This document shows, in pieces, positions 1-5,183 of a stretch of 6,187 nucleotides of DNA. The notes under the pieces are model-generated. The model searched no databases, was not told the origin of the DNA, and saw only the letters and a list, made by a program, of their open reading frames with translations. The stretch is from an uncultured Odoribacter sp. Lineage in GTDB: Bacteria > Bacteroidota > Bacteroidia > Bacteroidales > Marinifilaceae. The position numbers and the translations under genes were made by a program. The first letter of the stretch is position 1. Each line of letters opens with the position of its first letter. The stretch is from NCBI GenBank assembly GCA_905204385.1, contig CAJKZL010000204.1, positions 1 through 6,187 on the forward strand, in the 5' to 3' direction.

Positions 1-297
1 TATAAAGCTGCCGTAAATTATTTCGGTAATTGCAACTGCGCAAATGCGGCTCTGGCAAACTTGCTGGCTGGAAATAACAACGAGGCTTCCAAGAAGTTGA
101 ACGACAATAAGAGCGATTCAGCTCTGGTGTCTTATCTGAAAGCTGTCGTTGCTGCCCGCAACAATGACAACAACGCTGTTCTTTCAAACCTGAAAGCGGC
201 TTGTGCGAAAGACGCTGCAATGAAACAATTGGCTGCTACCGATATGGAATTTGCTAAATTATTCGGTAATGCCGACTTCCAGGCTATTGTGAAATAA
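1..297 (+). CDS. C-terminal part of a helical-repeat (TPR-like) protein, 5' end outside window
   Basis: The frame is open from the first base (Tyr-Lys-Ala-Ala-Val...) to TAA at 295-297, giving 98 residues of a longer protein. A start at 61 would be an internal TTG (Leu) and would cut into the same repeat, so I treat the whole stretch as the 3' end of a partial gene. The residues are rich in Ala, Asn and Lys and form amphipathic helical pairs of the form Ala-x-x-Tyr/Leu-Leu-x-Gly-Asn-x-x-x-Ala followed by Ala-Val-Val-Ala-Ala-Arg-Asn-x-Asp, as in tetratricopeptide-type repeats. It ends in a helical cap (EFAKLFGNADFQAIVK). Lipid anchor and compartment cannot be judged because the N-terminus is missing. 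Such proteins commonly act as protein-binding scaffolds, but no partner can be named. A strong terminator follows directly, so this is the last gene of its transcript. The repeat assignment is by pattern only and is moderately sure; that this is coding is very sure. Confidence 0.8.
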   Translation, partial: YKAAVNYFGNCNCANAALANLLAGNNNEASKKLNDNKSDSALVSYLKAVVAARNNDNNAVLSNLKAACAKDAAMKQLAATDMEFAKLFGNADFQAIVK

Positions 298-318
298 CCG
301 ATAGACCGACACTCGTAT

Positions 319-350
319 AAAAGCTGTGAGCAAAACTCACAGCTTTTTTT
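319..350 (+). terminator. Strong rho-independent terminator
   Basis: A perfect 10-bp inverted repeat, AAGCTGTGAG (321-330) and CTCACAGCTT (336-345), encloses the loop CAAAA. The A pair at 319-320 can extend it to 12 bp with the following Ts, and the T run reaches 350. It starts about 20 bases after the stop codon at 297 and ends the transcript of the upstream repeat protein. Confidence 0.93.
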
Positions 351-439
351 GACCTGTTTATTTTGGTGAAAAATTGCTTATTAGGGAGAGAACCTCTTTT
401 TTTAGTTTTTCTTTAACGTAAGTTTCCCCATTCTTAATC

Positions 440-447
440 TATATTTG
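440..447 (+). promoter_or_regulatory. Putative Bacteroidota -7 promoter box upstream of the first lipoprotein
   Basis: TATATTTG matches the TAnnTTTG -7 box of the Bacteroidota primary sigma factor. It lies 41 bases before the ATG at 489, which would leave a leader of roughly 35 bases. No clear TTTG is visible at the expected -33 spacing, so the assignment rests on one box and on its place between a terminator and a gene start. Confidence 0.55.
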
Positions 448-488
448 TTGATTAAGTAAAGTCGATATTATACAAGCGGGAAATATAA

Positions 489-1445
489 ATGAAACACCTT
501 ATACTTTTTATTTTATTTATAGCATCGTTAGGAGCCTGTTCGCGGGACAATACCGTTCAGCTCAGCGGACGGATCGAGAATGGCGATTCTATTGTCAGCA
601 TTTGGGTGGAAGATAGCATATATACCTTCCCTCTGGATGAAAATAATTTCTTTTCGGGAAAGATAGCGTTGCAGCACAATGGATACGCTACTTTGTTATG
701 TAACACCCTGAATCTTTATCTGAGTCCGGGCGAAAACCTGGAAATTTATGTCAATGCTTTGAACTTTTCCGGTTCCCTGTATTTTCGGGGAAGCTTGGGC
801 GGAATCAACAGTTATCTGAAAGAACAGGAAGTGGCCGTTTTCTTCGATAAGGATTATTATACCCTCGGTGAAGAGGAGTTTGTAGAGAAGATGAATGAGT
901 TGATCGAAGAAAAAATCAATCTGTTGGAAGCTAAGAATTTTAATTCCTCCTTCACTACACTGGAAAAGGAAAGAATTCGTTATTCCGTGGCCAATAGAGC
1001 TTCCTTTTATCCCATTTACCGGAAAACACAATATCCGGAGCAAGGCTATCAGCCCGGACCGGCTTTCAATCGGTTTATATCTTCTTTCTCTCTGAATAAT
1101 GAAAGTTTATACGGTACTAAAGATTATCGTTCTTTTTTGTTGAATTATGTCTATTTGCAAGGTAGCCGGGGAAAAGATACGGGGAGAAATTATTCGGACG
1201 GAATGGCGGACTATATTCTTTCGGCCATAACCAATCCCACCATTAAGAATTTTTTATTGACCGAGATTGTCTACCGTCATATATGGGAAAATAATGGACT
1301 CGAAGGGGCTGATTATTTGTTGTCGGTTTTTCACCGGGAATGTACGGATAAGAATAAAATTGCCTATATGAACGAACTGATCCGTTACTGGGAACGGATA
1401 ACGCCTGGAAAAGAAGCGACTGGATTGGCTAACCGGTTTCGTTGA
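489..1445 (+). CDS. Lipoprotein, N-terminal DUF4369-like part of a TlpA-type disulfide reductase (frame-split)
   Basis: Residues 1-16 form a short lipoprotein signal peptide (Lys-His, then a hydrophobic core) with lipobox L14-G15-A16-C17, so Cys17 should be acylated and the protein exported. Residues about 22-115 follow the DUF4369 pattern: a small beta domain opening with VQLSGRIENGDS, then LDENNFFSGKI, then a YLSPGENLEIY strand. Residues about 115-310 are a mostly helical middle region, as found in Bacteroidota proteins that join DUF4369 to a C-terminal thioredoxin domain. The 318-residue product stops at TGA 1443-1445 just where that thioredoxin domain should begin, and the domain is present in the -1 frame immediately after. 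On its own this product would have no redox centre. The ATG at 489 is chosen because it starts the signal peptide. Family members are usually about 350-480 residues, and the two pieces sum to about 438. The DUF4369 call is from pattern, not from a profile search. Confidence 0.85.
   Translation: MKHLILFILFIASLGACSRDNTVQLSGRIENGDSIVSIWVEDSIYTFPLDENNFFSGKIALQHNGYATLLCNTLNLYLSPGENLEIYVNALNFSGSLYFRGSLGGINSYLKEQEVAVFFDKDYYTLGEEEFVEKMNELIEEKINLLEAKNFNSSFTTLEKERIRYSVANRASFYPIYRKTQYPEQGYQPGPAFNRFISSFSLNNESLYGTKDYRSFLLNYVYLQGSRGKDTGRNYSDGMADYILSAITNPTIKNFLLTEIVYRHIWENNGLEGADYLLSVFHRECTDKNKIAYMNELIRYWERITPGKEATGLANRFR
1433..1445 (+). other. Frame-change junction between lipoprotein and thioredoxin frames
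   Basis: The upstream frame ends at TGA 1443-1445. The downstream frame is open only from 1433, because TAA at 1430-1432 blocks it further left. Any switch must therefore occur within these 13 bases. Joining gives ...ANRF-x-LTDFRGSYLYI..., which reads like the usual F-x-L-x-D-F-R-G lead-in to a TlpA domain. A one-base insertion or two-base deletion would restore one frame. No X-XXY-YYZ slippery heptamer is present. Confidence 0.65.
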
Positions 1446-1804
1446 CCGATTTCAGGGGATCGTATCTATACATCACAGTCTGGGCAACCTGGTGTGTGCC
1501 TTGTAAAGGAGAACTGCCTTATCTCGATTTGCTACAGAAAGAGTATAGCGGAAAAAATATTAAGTTTTTAACCGTTGCGATCGATGATCCTGTACACCGT
1601 GACAATTGGAAAACTTTTCTGATGCAGAATCCACATGCCGGATTTCATACCTTTGCAGAATCTTCGAATGATTTTAATAAAGATTATATGATCATCAGCG
1701 TTCCCCGTTTTATTTTGATCGATCCCGAGGGGAAGATCGTGAGCTCGAATGCTCCGAGACCCTCCGGTAAAATACAGAGCGTGTTCGATTCTTTAGAGAT
1801 TTGA
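1442..1804 (+). CDS. Thioredoxin-like TlpA domain, C-terminal part of the split gene
   Basis: This 120-residue frame is almost exactly a TlpA/ResA-type thioredoxin fold. It has an entry strand (DFRGSYLYITVWATW), the redox motif W17-C18-V19-P20-C21, a helix (KGELPYLDLLQKEY), a strand (IKFLTVAIDD) and the cis-proline segment S86-V87-P88-R89 followed by FILIDPEG. The CxxC cysteines and the cis-Pro are intact, so the domain itself looks functional. Its only apparent start is TTG at 1442, which overlaps the preceding TGA as TTGA. It has no signal peptide and no clear ribosome-binding site. Made alone it would stay in the cytoplasm and lack the usual lead-in to the fold, which argues that it belongs to the upstream lipoprotein as one polypeptide. 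The break could be a real frameshift mutation, a sequencing error, a programmed shift, or two translationally coupled genes. No promoter is seen before it. Confidence 0.8.
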   Translation: MTDFRGSYLYITVWATWCVPCKGELPYLDLLQKEYSGKNIKFLTVAIDDPVHRDNWKTFLMQNPHAGFHTFAESSNDFNKDYMIISVPRFILIDPEGKIVSSNAPRPSGKIQSVFDSLEI

Positions 1805-1898
1805 ACCCGGCCGATTACCTCAAAATACTCAGAAGTGGGAGAGCTTGTATCCTTTTGACGTTTTTAACTAATTCTTTTCAAACAAAACTTTAAATTTT

Positions 1899-1928
1899 CT
1901 TGCCGGATTTACTTTTTTTATATCTTTG
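1899..1928 (+). promoter_or_regulatory. Bacteroidota promoter for the second lipoprotein
   Basis: TATCTTTG at 1921-1928 is an exact TAnnTTTG -7 box. A TTG at 1900-1902 (CTTG) sits 18 bases upstream and can serve as the -33 element. The box lies 39 bases before the ATG at 1968. This suggests that the second lipoprotein is transcribed independently of the split gene, although no clear terminator separates them between 1805 and 1898. Confidence 0.7.
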
Positions 1929-1967
1929 TACAGGAATAACAGACAATTTTTACAAAGAACATAAGAG

Positions 1968-2651
1968 ATGAAAAGAATTTTTTTATTTTTAATTGCCTTG
2001 GCACTTTTTATGGGTGCGTGTGATTCGAATAAAGTGAAAGTTCGGGGGAAAGTAGCCGGCTTGGAAGGTACAGTGAAACTGCTGGCCGAAATGCCCGGCC
2101 AACAAGGATTAGTCATTTTGGCACAACAGGATGTGACTGACGGGAATATTAATCTCGTAACCGAACAATTACAGTTGCCGGCCAGAGTATGGGTCGATAT
2201 TGCAGGTAAAAATACGTTGGAGACCATTGTCGATTCCAAGGATCAGATCTGGATTCAGGGCAAAATCAAATTCCCCGATCAAATAGAAGTAAAAGGCTCG
2301 GGACTGGATGTGGAGTATAATAAACTCAAAAAGATGTTTAAGGAAAAATATGAAGGTCCGCTGGAACCGATCGACCGTTCTATAAACAGAATCATGAACA
2401 AGGAGAAAAAATCCAAGGATGATGAAGTGATGATGGGCGTATATCAGTTGCAGAGACAGCGCTATATCCGGGCGAGGGCTAATTATGTGAAAACATTGAT
2501 CGAAGCTAATCCCGGTCAGGAACTTTCTTTGTTTCTGTTGCAGGATGAATTACGGGACAGTACTGATTTGAGAAAGAAATTATTCCAAATGATTACTGTG
2601 CCTAATAAAGAAAGTAATCTTTACAAGATCGTTGCAGAAAAAATGCAATAA
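1968..2651 (+). CDS. Stand-alone DUF4369-like lipoprotein
   Basis: A signal peptide of about 17 residues (Met-Lys-Arg, then a Phe/Leu/Ile/Ala core) ends in lipobox M15-G16-A17-C18, predicting an acylated, exported lipoprotein. Residues about 22-115 resemble a DUF4369 beta domain: VKVRGKVAGLEGTVKLLAE, then LVTEQLQLPARVWVDI, then ETIVDSKDQIWIQGKI and a VKGSGLDVEYNKL segment. Residues about 116-227 are charged and helical (KEKYEGPLEPIDRSINRIM, then a long Lys/Glu/Arg-rich helix). The protein ends at 227 residues with no CxxC motif and no thioredoxin domain, unlike most DUF4369 proteins, so it is either a dedicated binding or structural lipoprotein or a family member that lost its redox half. The stretch after the stop contains no thioredoxin-like coding. 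It has its own promoter and downstream hairpins, so it is probably monocistronic. The biochemical role is unknown. The start is fixed by the signal peptide. Confidence 0.88.
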   Translation: MKRIFLFLIALALFMGACDSNKVKVRGKVAGLEGTVKLLAEMPGQQGLVILAQQDVTDGNINLVTEQLQLPARVWVDIAGKNTLETIVDSKDQIWIQGKIKFPDQIEVKGSGLDVEYNKLKKMFKEKYEGPLEPIDRSINRIMNKEKKSKDDEVMMGVYQLQRQRYIRARANYVKTLIEANPGQELSLFLLQDELRDSTDLRKKLFQMITVPNKESNLYKIVAEKMQ

Positions 2652-2654
2652 GAA

Positions 2655-2680
2655 AAAACCATGTAAATGGTTTTGTTTTC
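2655..2680 (+). terminator. Weak hairpin with T-rich tail after the second lipoprotein
   Basis: AAAACCAT (2655-2662) pairs with ATGGTTTT (2667-2674) around the loop GTAA, and GTTTTC follows. The stem is A/T rich with only a few G-C pairs, and the T run is interrupted, so it may be a weak terminator or a 3'-end stabilising hairpin ahead of the stronger one downstream. Confidence 0.5.
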
Positions 2681-2706
2681 CCGTTTTTATTACTTAGTTG
2701 TTTTTA

Positions 2707-2731
2707 GGGGTGCCTGAGGGTACCCCTTTTT
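2707..2731 (+). terminator. Rho-independent terminator between second lipoprotein and kinase operon
   Basis: GGGGTGCC (2707-2714) pairs with GGTACCCC (2719-2726), with one G-T wobble, around the tetraloop TGAG, and five Ts follow (2727-2731). This is a compact GC-rich stem with a U tract. It closes the lipoprotein transcript about 55 bases after its stop and insulates the kinase-regulator operon. Confidence 0.9.
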
Positions 2732-2744
2732 CATTTTCCCGGAT

Positions 2745-2775
2745 TTTGTTTATTCTCTAATAAATACTATTTTTA
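2745..2775 (+). promoter_or_regulatory. Candidate promoter for the two-component operon
   Basis: TTTG at 2745-2748 is followed after 19 bases by TATTTTTA at 2768-2775, which differs from TAnnTTTG only in the last base. The spacing is right for the Bacteroidota -33/-7 pair. Transcription would start near 2782 and leave a leader of only about 12-15 bases before the ATG at 2795. Confidence 0.55.
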
Positions 2776-2794
2776 CGCATGATATTCCCGGAAT

Positions 2795-4360
2795 ATGATA
2801 AAGAAAATTATTATCAGAATATTGTTGGTGGTCATGATTGCTGCTTTTACAGCCGTTGTCGTGGTACAATGGTTATGGATCAAGTATGCAATCCGTGAGA
2901 GGGAAAATAAATTCACATCCCAGGTATACGATGTATTGAATAGGGTGGTCAACCGCATCGATGAAATCAACTACATCAAATATCAGAGTGAAATGAGCAA
3001 ACAGGTGGGGGAGATGAAAAATTATAACGACATGATCGCTTCTCTGCAAGGGTCCGACCCGAATGCCCAGCTATATAACAATATGTATATCTTTTTCAAT
3101 GATGTGATCAGCCGGGGGCATAAAGAACGCTCCTTCCTCAACACCCCCACTATGCCTTATGCCCGTTCCGGGATGGGAAAAATGGTTGATCAGGAGTTCA
3201 TCATGCAGACGATCCGTTCTATGGAAATGCCTGAACTGGATACCACCTCGCAATCGGGGAAGTTTGCCAGAATCAGTCAGAAAATGGTGGAATTTACCTT
3301 ACGGATGGTAAAAGAAAAAGATCCTGAAAATGTTTCCGTCAATCAGCGCCTCGCCGATATCGATCTTTCGGCTTTGTTGTCGAATTATTTCAGGGAATAT
3401 AATATCCGTTTGCCGTTTACCTACGAGATTATGACTAAGAAAGATCTGTTGGAACATGTGAAAGCCGGACGCATCCAGAATCTTTATTATGTGAATTTGT
3501 TTCAGCAGGATTTGGTTAAAAAAGGCTATTACCTGGGGGTACGTTTTGAATCGGTGCAACCGGTTTTACTGGAAAATATGGGATGGTTATTTCTGGCTTC
3601 GGGATTTTGCGTCTTTGGTCTGATGTTTGTTTTTGTCATAACCATCATCATCATCATGAGGCAGCAGAAATTGTCGGTCATCAAGAATGATTTCATCAAT
3701 AACATGACGCACGAGTTTAAAACGCCTATAGCTACTATCTCTTTGGCTACGTCGGCCTTGACCAAGGAGAGGGTATTGAACGATAAGGAGCAAATCCTGA
3801 AATTTAACTCGATGATCCGTAGCGAAAATAATCGGATGAATAAATACGTCGAGCGCATTCTGCAACAAGCGAAACTGGACCGGAAAGAAATGCAGATGAA
3901 TAAAGTTGAAACGGATGTGAACGAATTGGTGCGCGAAGCAGTGGAACATTTTATGTTGCTGGTGCAGGATGCCGGTGGTGTGTTGAATTGCAGGCTGAAA
4001 AACGGCCCCTTCACCATGAAAGTCGACGAAGTGCATATGATGAACGTGGTCTGTAACCTGATCGACAATGCTATTAAATATTCGGGTGGTACACCGGATA
4101 TTTTGGTGTATACCCGTGAAAAAGACGGTACTTTTATTATCGGCGTACAAGATCATGGGATCGGGATTTCTAAAGAAGCGCAAAAGAAAGTATTTAAGCG
4201 ATTTTATCGTGTACCCAGTGGAAATGTACACAATGTCAAAGGTTTCGGGCTGGGACTGAGTTATGTGAAGTCGATTGTGGAACTTCATGGCGGGATGGTT
4301 CGTTTGACTTCTAAGAAGAATAAGGGAACATTGGTTGAAATAGAATTGAAAAAAGAATAA
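2795..4360 (+). CDS. Membrane sensor histidine kinase (RprX-like)
   Basis: This 521-residue kinase has an inner-membrane helix at about 5-27, a periplasmic sensor region at about 29-261, a second helix at about 263-288 (ending in an Ile run), then the cytoplasmic kinase. The HisKA H-box has the phospho-acceptor H306 in NMTHEFKTP; E307 and T310 complete the HExxT pattern linked to phosphatase activity. The HATPase domain has the N-box (N421 to N425 in NLIDNAIKYS), G1 (D453-H-G-I-G-I), F-box (F467-KRFYR) and G2 (G483-F-G-L-G-L). All catalytic motifs are intact. Only about 17 residues separate the second helix from H306, so there is no HAMP domain. The periplasmic region has no fold I recognise and is rich in Met, Asn and Gln. 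The order kinase then OmpR-type regulator, and the H-box wording, resemble RprX/RprY of Bacteroides fragilis. That is a family resemblance from memory, not proof of orthology. The signal sensed is unknown. Confidence 0.95.
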   Translation: MIKKIIIRILLVVMIAAFTAVVVVQWLWIKYAIRERENKFTSQVYDVLNRVVNRIDEINYIKYQSEMSKQVGEMKNYNDMIASLQGSDPNAQLYNNMYIFFNDVISRGHKERSFLNTPTMPYARSGMGKMVDQEFIMQTIRSMEMPELDTTSQSGKFARISQKMVEFTLRMVKEKDPENVSVNQRLADIDLSALLSNYFREYNIRLPFTYEIMTKKDLLEHVKAGRIQNLYYVNLFQQDLVKKGYYLGVRFESVQPVLLENMGWLFLASGFCVFGLMFVFVITIIIIMRQQKLSVIKNDFINNMTHEFKTPIATISLATSALTKERVLNDKEQILKFNSMIRSENNRMNKYVERILQQAKLDRKEMQMNKVETDVNELVREAVEHFMLLVQDAGGVLNCRLKNGPFTMKVDEVHMMNVVCNLIDNAIKYSGGTPDILVYTREKDGTFIIGVQDHGIGISKEAQKKVFKRFYRVPSGNVHNVKGFGLGLSYVKSIVELHGGMVRLTSKKNKGTLVEIELKKE

Positions 4361-4370
4361 TAATTATACG

Positions 4371-4403
4371 CGGATTCAGGGTTTGCTGTAAATCCTGAAT
4401 CCG
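4371..4403 (+). promoter_or_regulatory. Intercistronic 14-bp hairpin between kinase and regulator
   Basis: CGGATTCAGG (4371-4380) and CCTGAATCCG (4394-4403) are perfect inverted repeats. The inner bases GTTT and AAAT extend the stem by four pairs (one G-T wobble) around the loop GCTGT. It is followed by an A-rich stretch rather than Ts, and the minus strand also lacks a T run, so it is not a normal terminator on either strand. It starts 10 bases after the kinase stop and ends 18 bases before the regulator ATG. It could be an mRNA stabilising or processing structure that sets the regulator-to-kinase ratio, or a palindromic operator. Confidence 0.75.
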
Positions 4404-4421
4404 AAATAAAAATCTGAGACT

Positions 4422-5111
4422 ATGGCACAGAAAATATTATTGGTGGAAGATGATCCATGTTTTGGTTCAGTATTGAAATCCTATCTGGAGTTAACCGACT
4501 ATGAGGTGACCTTGTGTGTGAATGGAAACGAGGGATTGGAAGCTTTCCGGAAAGAAAAATATGATATTTGTCTTCTGGATGTCATGATGCCCGAAATGGA
4601 TGGATTTACTCTGGGAAAAAAGATCCGCGAAGTGGACGCTTCTGTCCCGTTTGTGTATATCACAGCCAAAAACTTGAAGGAGGATATGAAGCAAGGATAT
4701 GAAATCGGTGCTGACGATTATGTGGTGAAACCATTCGATTCTGAAGTGCTTATATTGAAGATAAAAGCTATTCTCAGTCGCAGGAAATACGATGAGGCCG
4801 AACCGAAGCTGAAGTTTATCAATATCGGGGAATATGTTTTCAATACCGAATTGCGTACCATCTCTAAAAATGACGAGCAGATCAAACTTACCCCTAAAGA
4901 AGCGCGCTTGTTGGAATTGCTGTATCACCACCGGGATGGTTTGTTGCCGCGTGACAAGGCTTTAAATGAGATATGGGGTACCAACGATTATTTTACAGCC
5001 AGAAGTATGGATGTTTATGTGACGAAGTTAAGGAAGTATTTTAAAGAGGATGACAAAATAAAAATCGAGAATGTCCATGGATCGGGTTTTCGTCTGGTGA
5101 TTGAAGAATAG
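4422..5111 (+). CDS. OmpR/PhoB-family response regulator (RprY-like)
   Basis: This is a 229-residue DNA-binding regulator. The receiver domain (about 4-120) shows the acidic pocket E9-D10-D11, phospho-acceptor D53 in LLDVMMPEMDG, switch residue T81 in YITAK and K103 in VVKPF, all intact. A linker at about 121-130 leads to a winged-helix effector domain (about 131-227) with LTPKEARLLELL, the recognition-helix segment ARSMDVYVTKLRKYF and the C-terminal hairpin NVHGSGFRLV. Length and layout are normal for the family. The C-terminal half closely resembles RprY of Bacteroides fragilis as I remember it, including the Asn/Asp-Tyr-Phe-x-Ala-Arg-Ser-Met-Asp-Val-Tyr run. It is the partner of the kinase 61 bases upstream and is probably cotranscribed, because no promoter box is seen in the gap. 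Its targets are unknown. Start at ATG 4422: the protein begins two residues before the first receiver strand, as is usual. Confidence 0.95.
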   Translation: MAQKILLVEDDPCFGSVLKSYLELTDYEVTLCVNGNEGLEAFRKEKYDICLLDVMMPEMDGFTLGKKIREVDASVPFVYITAKNLKEDMKQGYEIGADDYVVKPFDSEVLILKIKAILSRRKYDEAEPKLKFINIGEYVFNTELRTISKNDEQIKLTPKEARLLELLYHHRDGLLPRDKALNEIWGTNDYFTARSMDVYVTKLRKYFKEDDKIKIENVHGSGFRLVIEE

Positions 5112-5144
5112 GAAAAAAACAGGATTTTTGAAGCTTGATAAATG

Positions 5145-5182
5145 GTTCATCCGTCACACTCGCGTGACGGATGAACTTTTTT
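5145..5182 (+). terminator. Terminator at the convergent regulator/macroglobulin junction
   Basis: GTTCATCCGTCAC (5145-5157) and GTGACGGATGAAC (5164-5176) form a perfect 13-bp stem with loop ACTCGC, followed by six Ts (5177-5182). It terminates the two-component operon. The minus-strand gene's stop codon lies at 5184-5186, so the same hairpin follows that gene directly. On the minus strand the tail is only CATTTATC, so termination there would be weaker; it is at best partly bidirectional. Confidence 0.93.
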
Positions 5183-5183
5183 G

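Noticed and set aside
61..297. Independent 78-residue gene starting with TTG at 61
   Set aside because: The same frame is open to the window edge and the residues before 61 continue the same repeat pattern, so this is the tail of a longer gene.
1437..1445. Programmed -1 ribosomal slippage site at the split gene
   Set aside because: TTTCGTTGA does not form an X-XXY-YYZ heptamer in the upstream frame, and I see no convincing downstream pseudoknot. A programmed shift is not excluded but is not supported by a known motif.
1805..1898. Possible terminator or small gene after the thioredoxin frame
   Set aside because: I find no stable inverted repeat followed by Ts and no plausible short coding frame with a start signal. 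It appears to be plain intergenic sequence.
3643..3657. CAT x5 trinucleotide run in the kinase gene as a possible phase-variable repeat
   Set aside because: Unit changes would stay in frame and only add or remove Ile in the second membrane helix, so it cannot switch the gene on and off. Such runs are common where Ile repeats are encoded.
3529..4288. Long minus-strand open frames (179 and 233 codons) inside the kinase gene
   Set aside because: They lie fully antisense to a kinase with every catalytic motif intact. Their products are low-complexity His/Phe/Ser-rich strings, as expected from reading coding DNA backwards.
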